This document shows positions 1 through 6,055 of a DNA stretch of 6,111 nt, one piece after another. Where the stretch lies: the NCBI GenBank assembly GCA_025457805.1, contig JALOTR010000194.1, positions 1-6,111 on the forward strand, in the 5' to 3' direction. How positions within the stretch are numbered: the first letter of the stretch is position 1; every line of letters begins with the position of its first letter. The translations under genes and the position numbers were made by a program. Under the pieces are notes generated by a model. The model had not been told where the DNA came from, ran no database searches, and worked only from the letters and a program-made list of their open reading frames with translations. This stretch comes from Akkermansiaceae bacterium. Its GTDB lineage: Bacteria; Verrucomicrobiota; Verrucomicrobiia; Verrucomicrobiales; Akkermansiaceae.

Positions 1-1
1 G

Positions 2-643
2 TTGAGCGGTTCGGAAACCGCCACCCTTTCCTACATTGGAACGGTGGATCTGGATCTTTCCGCAGCCAATACCACCGACGGGAACTTCTGGAGCATCGTT
101 GATGTCGCTTCCTTCAGCGGCCCGACTCCCACACTGAATCCCGCTGCAGTCACCAGCACACACGGAGCGTTCAGCGAAGTCAGCCCCGGCACCTGGGAGC
201 TGAGCTCGCCTTCAGACAAGTGGACCTTCTCCGAAGCCGATGGCTCCTTGATCTACGAGGTCACCGCCACCGACTACGAAATCTGGGGCTCCACCTACGG
301 GCTCGGAGCAGGCAGCGAAAGCGGCGATCTCGACAACGATGGCATCACCAACTTCGAGGAATATGCCTTCGGCCTGCTCCCGAACAGCGGTGCCTCCGTC
401 AACCCGATCGCGGCCCCGCTCGACAAGTCCACCGGCACCTTCTCCTACACCCGCCGCACCGACAGCGGCCTGTTCTACTCGGTCTGGTTCTCCACGGATC
501 TTGCCGTCTGGACGGAGGACACCAGTGCCTTCGAGGGAACCCCGGTCCCGAGTGGCGAGAACGAAACCGTTCCAGTCACGCTCTCCTTGCTGCCAGGAAA
601 TCCCTTGCCCGCCAAACTCTTCATCCAAGTCCGCGCTGACTGA
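2..643 (+). CDS. C-terminal part of a large exported protein with a calcium-binding-like loop (5' end outside window)
   Basis: The reading frame is open from the first bases, so the TTG at 2-4 is almost certainly an internal codon and only the last 213 residues or so are seen. Counting from base 2, residues 5-90 are Ser/Thr/Gly-rich and predicted beta, as in the end of an extracellular beta-strand-repeat protein. Residues 109-120 read DLDNDGITNFEE, an Asp/Asn-rich loop like the thrombospondin type 3 or dockerin calcium site. Residues 150-213 form a beta-sandwich-like tail (YSVWFSTDLAVWTED, then KLFIQVRAD at the end). This loop-plus-tail arrangement is common at the C-terminus of giant exported proteins of Verrucomicrobiota, including autotransporter-associated beta-strand-repeat proteins; that assignment rests on family knowledge. 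No enzyme domain is visible. The stop is 46 bases before the next gene with no hairpin between, so the two may be cotranscribed. The role is unknown; adhesion or surface display is a guess. Confidence 0.8.
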   Translation: MSGSETATLSYIGTVDLDLSAANTTDGNFWSIVDVASFSGPTPTLNPAAVTSTHGAFSEVSPGTWELSSPSDKWTFSEADGSLIYEVTATDYEIWGSTYGLGAGSESGDLDNDGITNFEEYAFGLLPNSGASVNPIAAPLDKSTGTFSYTRRTDSGLFYSVWFSTDLAVWTEDTSAFEGTPVPSGENETVPVTLSLLPGNPLPAKLFIQVRAD

Positions 644-689
644 GAATCTCTCCTGAACCAAAAAACCTGTATCCAGAAAAATACCCAAG

Positions 690-1436
690 ATGAAATCGAA
701 TCAAACAAGCGTGGCTGCACTGACCTGCACAGCGCTCATCGGAGCAGCCGCTTTGTCACAAGCTGCCATCCTCGTGTCGGAAGACTTCTCTTATGGCGAC
801 GGCGGACTTAACGGACAAAACGGTGGCACGGGCTTCAGCAATGCATGGACATCCGCCACCAACGTCACCGGTGGTGTCGTGACCGGAAATGATCCTTCGT
901 TTCGAACCCTATCAGCCACATTCGGATCTACCGGAACCATCTGGATATCCTTTGACTGGGGGAACTCTTCAGCACCCGCACAAGATGCTTCTTATGGCGG
1001 GCTTACCTTATATATTGGCGGGAGTGAAAAGTTCCTCATCGGCAACACTTGGCCATCTCCGGCAAGCCATCAAGTATGGAGCATGAACGGCACTGGAGTC
1101 TCCTCGGAGCCGAATTACTCAGGAATGAAAACCGCCGTTGCCAAAATCACATTGGGCGCAGGGGCAACCAGCATGGTTGAGTTATGGGTAGCAGCGACCG
1201 GCTCCCCCGTCGATGTGAGCGGTGCCCCTTTACTCACCTCTACAGGCCGCGAACTCGCGGGCGTTGATGGCATCCGCATCAATGGCAGTGATTTCGGTGG
1301 CGGAGGAAACCAGCAAAGTTTTGACAACTTGCTCATCGGCACCTCCATGCTCGATGTCGATGCCATTCCAGAGCCCGGTGCCGCCCTCCTCGGTGGCCTC
1401 GGCACGCTCGCTCTTCTTCGCCGCCGCCGCGCATGA
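690..1436 (+). CDS. PEP-CTERM sorting domain protein
   Basis: This is a complete 248-residue secreted protein. Residues 1-25 are a Sec signal peptide (MKSNQTS, a hydrophobic stretch AALTCTALIGAAAL, then SQA/A). The mature part opens with EDFSYGDGGLNGQNGGTGF (31-49), a start often seen in Verrucomicrobiota and Planctomycetota PEP-CTERM proteins. The middle is beta-rich, and FDNLLIGTSM (211-220) resembles the last strand of LamG/concanavalin-like sandwiches. Residues 227-248 are the tripartite sorting signal: PEP, a hydrophobic helix (GAALLGGLGTLALL) and four arginines. In this family exosortase recognises the PEP motif and processes or anchors the protein at the cell surface; no exosortase gene is in the window. 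The ATG at 690 is chosen because it gives the signal peptide directly; the bases before it (ATACCCAAG) contain no Shine-Dalgarno sequence. The coding DNA is less GC-rich than its neighbours (50% at 961-1020). The ligand is unknown. Confidence 0.85.
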   Translation: MKSNQTSVAALTCTALIGAAALSQAAILVSEDFSYGDGGLNGQNGGTGFSNAWTSATNVTGGVVTGNDPSFRTLSATFGSTGTIWISFDWGNSSAPAQDASYGGLTLYIGGSEKFLIGNTWPSPASHQVWSMNGTGVSSEPNYSGMKTAVAKITLGAGATSMVELWVAATGSPVDVSGAPLLTSTGRELAGVDGIRINGSDFGGGGNQQSFDNLLIGTSMLDVDAIPEPGAALLGGLGTLALLRRRRA

Positions 1437-1455
1437 GCATGACCATTGTATCAGA

Positions 1456-1496
1456 AAGAGCAAAAGCCCGATTGCCCTGCACCGCTTTTGCCTCTT
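1456..1496 (+). terminator. Stem-loop after the PEP-CTERM gene, possible weak terminator
   Basis: GCAAAAGC (1460-1467) pairs perfectly with GCTTTTGC (1484-1491). The stem extends with AAGA (1456-1459) against TCTT (1493-1496) if C1492 is bulged out, giving 12 pairs around a 16-base loop. It starts 20 bases after the stop at 1436. Only TCTTCCC follows, so the U-tract is poor. It may instead protect the mRNA 3' end or simply precede the stronger hairpin at 1578-1616. Confidence 0.4.
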
Positions 1497-1537
1497 CCCG
1501 ATAACTGATAACCGATAACAAACAACTGATAACTCAC
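1496..1537. repeat. Degenerate 7-bp tandem repeat, consensus AACTGAT
   Basis: Six consecutive heptamers can be read in register: TCCCGAT (1496), AACTGAT (1503), AACCGAT (1510), AACAAAC (1517), AACTGAT (1524) and AACTCAC (1531). Units 2 and 5 are identical and the others differ from the consensus at one to three positions. On the other strand it reads as repeated ATCAGTT. It lies between two hairpins and outside any credible gene. It resembles the short heptanucleotide tandem repeats known between genes of cyanobacteria; relation to those is not shown. Confidence 0.6.
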
Positions 1538-1555
1538 CCCTTTCCCCACAACACT

Positions 1556-1573
1556 TTGCCTCTGGAGGGGCAA
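1556..1573. other. Small hairpin upstream of the main terminator
   Basis: TTGCCTC (1556-1562) pairs with GAGGCAA-like bases at 1567-1573 (GGGGCAA), giving seven pairs with one T-G wobble around the tetraloop TGGA. It sits five bases before the strong hairpin at 1578-1616. It may be part of a composite terminator or of a repeated intergenic element. Function unproven. Confidence 0.35.
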
Positions 1574-1577
1574 TCCC

Positions 1578-1620
1578 GAGGGCGGGGCACGATCTGGGTT
1601 TTCGTGTCCCGCCCTTCTTG
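1578..1620 (+). terminator. Strong GC-rich hairpin, probable rho-independent terminator
   Basis: GGGCGGGGCACGA (1580-1592) pairs with TCGTGTCCCGCCC (1602-1614): 13 pairs with a single G-T wobble and a 9-base loop (TCTGGGTTT). A1579-T1615 and G1578-T1616 can extend it. It is followed by TTCTTGTTGG, T-rich but broken by C and G. The other strand has no T-tract after the stem, so it is oriented to stop + strand transcription from the PEP-CTERM gene. It separates the two gene groups in the window. It could also be a dispersed palindromic element. Confidence 0.55.
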
Positions 1621-1751
1621 TTGGACTTCAAAATGACGCTTTCGAGTTATGGACGTGGACTGCGGTCCGAGTCACCCTCAGTCGGCATTGCGTTTTGCTT
1701 CGCCGAGCTTGCCCGGGCAACGAGTTCCACCGGCACGCCATCACACGAACC
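1621..1751 (+). promoter_or_regulatory. Upstream region of the beta-helix operon; no clear promoter
   Basis: A promoter for the three-gene unit should lie here, since the terminator-like hairpin is just upstream and the genes downstream are tightly packed. The best sigma-70-like pair I see is TTGGAC (1621-1626) and AGTTAT (1645-1650), 18 bases apart, each matching only three of six consensus bases. A short GGAC/GTCC hairpin follows, with its 3' arm at about 1671-1674. No riboswitch or operator is recognisable. The last 20 bases before the ATG contain no GGAGG-like sequence. Confidence 0.25.
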
Positions 1752-3302
1752 ATGAAATCAATCCTGCTCTGCCTTGCCTTCCTTGCTGACATTTCCGCTG
1801 CCATCTACCGCGTGGAAATGACCGGCAACGATGCCCATACCGGACTCGCAGATGCACCATGGCGGACGATCGCAAAAGCATGCAATTCGGTCGAATCCGA
1901 TCAGGGACACATCATCCAGGTCGGCGAAGGGACTTTCACGGAAACCGAAATCCTCACCCTCAAGAGCGGCATCAGCCTGATCGGCGCAGGTTCCGGGAAA
2001 ACCAGAATCCTCGTCAATCACCACTTCAACCTCACCGAGGCGGTCCCGAATGCGAATCCGCACGTGAACACCTTTCCCGAGCACTTCGTCATTCAAATGA
2101 ATGGCAGCAACCAGATCGTCAAAGGCTTCGCCTTGGATGGCCAAACCAAGACCTGCCACGTAGGCATCTTCGCCCCATGGACACGCGATGTTATCTTCGA
2201 GGATCTTCACATTTCGAATTTCAGATATTGCGGACTCTGGGTGATCGATGCCAATGAAACCATCCTCCGTTTCAGCCGCTTCAAGAACAACACCTACGGC
2301 AATTCCAAGCCATCCGGCGAAGGCGGTGGGGATAGCGGAGCGGTCCAGTATCACCGCGGCAAAAACCTGGTCATCCATGGCAACCACATCGAGGAAACCG
2401 GCAATCTCGGACATGACAAGGGCGGTTATGCCATGAAGGCCCAGGATCGAAACTATTCGGTATCGGATTCGAACATCCTCGAAGGCCTGCGGATCCATAA
2501 CAACACCCTGATCGTTCCCACCCGCGGCGCATGGGAAAACGGGATGGCTCCGGCCATTTCCGCCGAGTTTCTGGGCATGGCGTTGAAGGATTGTGAAATC
2601 CATCACAACATCATCAACAACCACATTTCCCTCGCAGTCAGCGCATCATTCGGCAAAGGCATCCGCATTCATCACAACTTCTTCAACCTCGGCTGGGGGC
2701 GTTATGCCTATGGCGTGGAAGCCATGATGGACCACGTGGAAATCGATCACAACCACTTCTTCGGTGGCATCTATCCGATCGCCGTGTGGGGCAAGCAGCC
2801 GAAGCACCACCACATCCACCACAACTTCTTCGAGGGAGCCTGCGCCGGGCCCTTCGTCAACCGTGAACTGCTCCAATACAAAGTCCCTGTCACCGGCCTT
2901 CGCTTCATCAACAACACCATCATCGATGACGGCGGCATCGGCCGGATCTTCGCCCTCCACGAAGCCAGCAGCTACGAGGCACGCAACAATCTGATCATCC
3001 GCACCCTCGACGCCAAAGACATCTGGGGCACGGAGATTCCCGGCAGGATTTCCCATAACTTCTTCCGCAATGTCACCCCGCGCGGCGACCAGGCCATGAG
3101 CGGAGACCCCGGAATCACCCTCGCCACGGGCCGCCCGCTCAAGGCTCCCTTCTATACCTTTCAACCCGCCTCCAGCATCGTGGACCAAGGCGATCTCATT
3201 CCCCCATTCACCGGCTCTTTTTCCGGCAGCGCTCCGGAACTCGGCGCGATTGAAAAAGGGCTTCCATTTCAAATTCCGTCTCACACACATGAAACCAACT
3301 GA
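1752..3302 (+). CDS. Secreted right-handed parallel beta-helix protein
   Basis: A 516-residue exported protein. The ATG at 1752 is preferred over the TTG at 1695 because it opens a signal peptide (MKSILLCLAFLADISAA), while the 19 upstream codons are polar and Arg-rich. Residues 19-80 (TGNDAHTGLADAPWRTIAKA, then IIQVGEGTF and ISLIGAGSGKTRI) match the N-terminal cap and first coils of DUF1565/PbH1 proteins. Residues 206-440 carry repeated coils ending in Asn: IHGN, IHNN, IHHN, IHHN, IDHN, IHHN, INN, RNN, SHN. Residues 452-501 (DPGI through SSIVDQGD to PELGAIEKG) are the usual C-terminal cap. The fold is shared by polysaccharide lyases, epimerases and binding proteins; I cannot identify a catalytic set, so activity is unassigned. 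A periplasmic or secreted glycan-active or glycan-binding role is inferred. The gene overlaps the oxidoreductase gene by 14 bases. No Shine-Dalgarno sequence is visible. Confidence 0.85.
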   Translation: MKSILLCLAFLADISAAIYRVEMTGNDAHTGLADAPWRTIAKACNSVESDQGHIIQVGEGTFTETEILTLKSGISLIGAGSGKTRILVNHHFNLTEAVPNANPHVNTFPEHFVIQMNGSNQIVKGFALDGQTKTCHVGIFAPWTRDVIFEDLHISNFRYCGLWVIDANETILRFSRFKNNTYGNSKPSGEGGGDSGAVQYHRGKNLVIHGNHIEETGNLGHDKGGYAMKAQDRNYSVSDSNILEGLRIHNNTLIVPTRGAWENGMAPAISAEFLGMALKDCEIHHNIINNHISLAVSASFGKGIRIHHNFFNLGWGRYAYGVEAMMDHVEIDHNHFFGGIYPIAVWGKQPKHHHIHHNFFEGACAGPFVNRELLQYKVPVTGLRFINNTIIDDGGIGRIFALHEASSYEARNNLIIRTLDAKDIWGTEIPGRISHNFFRNVTPRGDQAMSGDPGITLATGRPLKAPFYTFQPASSIVDQGDLIPPFTGSFSGSAPELGAIEKGLPFQIPSHTHETN

Positions 3303-4575
3303 TACCACTCCGGCGCTTTCCCGCCGCAACATCCTCAAAGGCGGCATCGCCACCTTGTTCTGCGGCTCCGCGCCCATGATTCTCTCCTCCCGCGTCCTCG
3401 GCCGCGCCGGTCAGACCGGGCCGAACAGCCTCATCCGCATGGGCGTGATCGGCAATGGCCTGATCTCGGAAGGCCACCGCGGCTACGCCCTCACCTCCGG
3501 CCAAACCAGCCTCGCCGCGCTCTGCGATGTGAACCGCCAGGTGCTTGAAAACCTCTCCGGACAAATCAAGGCCAACGGCGGCTCGTGCGATACCTACACC
3601 GACCACCGCGAGTTATGTGCCCGCACCGATATCGACGCCGTGTTCGTCACCACACCCGACCACTGGCACGCCGCCATCTCCATCGATGCCATGCGCAATG
3701 GCAAGGATGTCTATGTGGAAAAACCGATGACACTCACCATCGAGGAAGGCAAAGCCATGTGTGCCGCAGCCGCACGTTACGGCCGCATCGTCCAGGTCGG
3801 CTCGCAACAACGTTCCAACGACTCCTTCCGCAAGGCCGCCGAACTTGTTCTCAACGGCTACATCGGCAAGGTCCACACCGTCGTCACCCAACTCGGTGAA
3901 TTCCCCCCGCCGACGCAGTTTTCCGCCGAACCCGTGCCTGCGCATCTCGACTACGACCGCTGGCTTGGCCCGGCACCGTGGGAGCCTTACAACGCGGAAC
4001 GCGTGGTCGGCAACTACGGCGGCGGCTGGCGCCGATTCTGGGAATACGGCTCCCGCAAAAATGGCGATTGGGGCGCACACCATTTTGATATCATCCAATG
4101 GGCGCTCGGCATGGACGAGTCCGGACCCACTCTTTTTGTCCCCAAGGGCGTCGATGGCGACCACCAATATCATGTCTATGCAGACGGCACCAAGGTCATC
4201 CGCGATGGCGATTCCAAGGGCGCGATGATCCGTTTCATCGGTGAAAAAGGCGAGGTCCACGTCGGCCGCGATGATGCCTTTGTCACCATCCCCGCCGAGT
4301 TGAAATCCATGGCCCTCAAATCCAGTGACAAGCGCCTCTATGTTTCCGGCGACCACCGCCGCGACTGGTTGCAGGCCATACGCACCCGCTCGCAACCGAT
4401 CTGCCACGTCGGCATCGGCCACCGCACCGGCACCATCTGTCAGTTGAGCGGCATCGCCGAAATTCTCGGTCGCGCCGTGAAATGGGACCCCGCCACCGAG
4501 CAGGTCGTCGATGATGCCGTCGCCACCCGCATGATGGACCGCCCGCGCCGCGCTCCCTACGCCCTTCCATTCTAA
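3289..4575 (+). CDS. Tat-exported Gfo/Idh/MocA family oxidoreductase
   Basis: A 428-residue NAD(P)-dependent sugar oxidoreductase-like protein. The ATG at 3289 places a twin-arginine signal at the start (SRRNILKGG, residues 11-19, then a hydrophobic stretch to about 35); the in-frame TTG at 3250 would put 13 extra residues in front of it. The Rossmann fold starts at 50 with GVIGNG (52-57), and D80 ends the second strand, which favours NAD over NADP. VTTPDHWH (120-127) and EKP (144-146, K145 the usual active-site lysine) are family motifs, as is GDWGAHHFDI (259-268). The C-terminal half is the substrate domain. Lysine in EKP argues against GH109 glycosidases, relatives that also carry Tat signals and NAD. 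Tat export would let the protein fold around its cofactor before reaching the periplasm, as in Zymomonas glucose-fructose oxidoreductase. The likely substrate is a sugar or inositol-type polyol, not identifiable here. It overlaps the gene before by 14 bases and ends 13 bases before the next. Confidence 0.9.
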   Translation: MKPTDTTPALSRRNILKGGIATLFCGSAPMILSSRVLGRAGQTGPNSLIRMGVIGNGLISEGHRGYALTSGQTSLAALCDVNRQVLENLSGQIKANGGSCDTYTDHRELCARTDIDAVFVTTPDHWHAAISIDAMRNGKDVYVEKPMTLTIEEGKAMCAAAARYGRIVQVGSQQRSNDSFRKAAELVLNGYIGKVHTVVTQLGEFPPPTQFSAEPVPAHLDYDRWLGPAPWEPYNAERVVGNYGGGWRRFWEYGSRKNGDWGAHHFDIIQWALGMDESGPTLFVPKGVDGDHQYHVYADGTKVIRDGDSKGAMIRFIGEKGEVHVGRDDAFVTIPAELKSMALKSSDKRLYVSGDHRRDWLQAIRTRSQPICHVGIGHRTGTICQLSGIAEILGRAVKWDPATEQVVDDAVATRMMDRPRRAPYALPF

Positions 4576-4588
4576 CAATTGTATAACC

Positions 4589-6055
4589 ATGAAAATTCTC
4601 CCATCACTTTATATCTTCCTTGGTCTCGCTTCCTCCTTGTTCGCCCTTGATGCCGCAGGGCTTGCCGGGGTAGCCGCGAAGTTTTCCGATCCATCCGGGG
4701 ATGCCCAATATGCCGCACGCGCCGAACTCAACCGGATGATCGATCAGGCCACCGCACCGGGTGTCGCAGAGAGCGCTGCCGCCATCGCTGCGGTCGTGGA
4801 AATCCTCGCCAAACCCGAGACACCCGCCGAGGCGAAGAAATATCTGCTTCGCGCCCTCGCCCGCGTCGGCAGTGCCGAGTCCGTGCCTGCCGCCATCGCC
4901 TTGTTCCAAGGCCCGGATGCAATGCTCCAAGAGGAGGCCCGCCAGGTGCTTGGCTCCCTGAATGACCCGAAGGCCATTGCCGCTCTCACGGAAAGCATCA
5001 AGTCCGCCAGCAGCCCGCAGGAGCAGATCGCCTTGCTGGATTCGCTCGCCCATCTTCGCTCCACCGCCGCCGTCCCGGCCATCGCCGCGATGATCACCAA
5101 GCCGGACGCCGCACTCGCACTAGCCGCCATCGATGCCCTCGGAAGAATCGGTGGCCCGGAAGTGATCCAAGGACTCGGGAAACTCCGCAGCTCCACCACC
5201 CTCACGGAACCGATCAAGTTGGAGATCGATCGCGCCTTGCTCTTCGCCGCCAAAGGGGAAGACAAAGTGGCCCGCAAAATCTATCAGACCACGGCTTCCC
5301 CCGAGGTCAAGTTGCAGGCATTTCTTGTTCTGAGCCAAGCCGGATCCGCTGCGGAAATCATCCGGGATGCGATGAAATCCAACGACGCCGACCTGCGCCT
5401 CGCCGCCCTGAAACGCGGTTTGGAAACCAACCAGGCCGAATTGCTGCAAGGCGGACTGGATCGCAGCACGGATCCGTTTTCCAGCAGTGAGCGCCTGCTG
5501 ATTCTCAACCACCTGCCAAGCCTCCAACCTGCCGACGCCGCTGCGGAAATTGCCATCGGAGCACTCAAGTCGGAGGATGCGGAACAACGCGCCGCAGCCA
5601 TTTCCGCGCTCGGGCTGCTCGGAGGAAAAGCGGCCTTCGATGCCCTGCTGCCGCTGCTTGCCGAAGGGGAACCCACCATCAGCCGCGCGGTTTCCCAAGC
5701 CATCGCCCGCATCAATGCACCCGGTGCGGATGAATCGCTCCTTGCGGCCATTCAAGGCCCGGCCGGTCCCGCCAAACAGCTTGCCATCAAGGCCGCCGCC
5801 AGCCGCTCGCTGCCCGGCGTGCTGCCCATGCTGGTGAACCTCATCCAAGGCCCTGAAAAAGATGCCGCCCAGGAAGCCATGCGATCCCTCTACGCCATCG
5901 GCGGGATCGATGAACTCAAGACTCTCTGCGCCGCCTCCCAAGCCGCGACCGATGCACAAGTCCGCAGCAGCCTCGGCTCATTCTGCAAGCGCCTTGCCTC
6001 ACGCCTCGGCACCGATGAGGCCAAGCAATTGGCAGAGTCCCTCAAAGCGGATTGA
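4589..6055 (+). CDS. Secreted HEAT-repeat protein
   Basis: A 488-residue protein with a signal peptide (MKILPSLYIFLGLASSLFA, cut likely before L20) followed almost entirely by Ala/Leu-rich paired helices. HEAT-type helix ends recur: ALARVG (89-94), VLGSLNDPKAI (120-130), SLAHLRSTAAVPAI (152-165), AIDALGRIGGPEVI (180-193), AAISALGLLGGKAAF (336-350), AVSQAIARINAP (367-378) and AMRSLYAIGGI (430-440). Helix pairs of 30-40 residues give perhaps ten to twelve repeats. HEAT arrays are curved scaffolds that bind proteins; no catalytic motif, membrane anchor or haem-binding CxxCH is seen. The gene starts 13 bases after the oxidoreductase stop, so the products are probably coexpressed and exported together. 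In Verrucomicrobiota and Planctomycetota, HEAT proteins often lie beside Gfo/Idh/MocA and DUF1080 genes; a partner role is inferred. The bases before ATG (AATTGTATAACC) have no Shine-Dalgarno sequence. Confidence 0.85.
   Translation: MKILPSLYIFLGLASSLFALDAAGLAGVAAKFSDPSGDAQYAARAELNRMIDQATAPGVAESAAAIAAVVEILAKPETPAEAKKYLLRALARVGSAESVPAAIALFQGPDAMLQEEARQVLGSLNDPKAIAALTESIKSASSPQEQIALLDSLAHLRSTAAVPAIAAMITKPDAALALAAIDALGRIGGPEVIQGLGKLRSSTTLTEPIKLEIDRALLFAAKGEDKVARKIYQTTASPEVKLQAFLVLSQAGSAAEIIRDAMKSNDADLRLAALKRGLETNQAELLQGGLDRSTDPFSSSERLLILNHLPSLQPADAAAEIAIGALKSEDAEQRAAAISALGLLGGKAAFDALLPLLAEGEPTISRAVSQAIARINAPGADESLLAAIQGPAGPAKQLAIKAAASRSLPGVLPMLVNLIQGPEKDAAQEAMRSLYAIGGIDELKTLCAASQAATDAQVRSSLGSFCKRLASRLGTDEAKQLAESLKAD

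Noticed and set aside
1230..1631. Minus-strand frame of 133 codons across the intergenic region
   Set aside because: Its middle (LSVVCYRLSVIG) is just the translation of the heptamer repeat, and the rest crosses hairpins and the end of the PEP-CTERM gene. Such frames are usual false genes over repeats.
1695..1751. TTG at 1695 as start of the beta-helix gene
   Set aside because: It would add 19 polar residues before a good signal peptide; the ATG at 1752 starts the signal peptide directly.
1758..2624. Minus-strand open frame (288 codons) opposite the beta-helix gene
   Set aside because: It has no recognisable domain and is explained by codon bias of the real gene, whose signal peptide, coils and cap are on the + strand.
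3250..3288. TTG at 3250 as start of the oxidoreductase gene
   Set aside because: It would add 13 residues in front of the Tat signal and lengthen the overlap with the previous gene to 53 bases; the ATG at 3289 is the simpler start.
4575..4587. Palindrome ACAATTGT followed by TATAAC before the HEAT gene, as operator and -10 box
   Set aside because: An 8-base A/T-rich palindrome is common by chance, no matching -35 box is present, and the 13-base gap argues for cotranscription.
3613..4590. Long minus-strand open frame (325 codons) opposite the oxidoreductase gene
   Set aside because: It is the mirror of a GC-rich coding strand with strong codon bias. Its product is a low-information Gly/Asp/Val/Ala mix with no motif, while the + strand carries clear family motifs throughout.
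4589..6055. HEAT protein as a phycobilisome lyase or a cytochrome-bearing dehydrogenase subunit
   Set aside because: HEAT arrays can give weak matches to lyase families, but no cysteine haem site (CxxCH) or other catalytic motif is present and there is a signal peptide.
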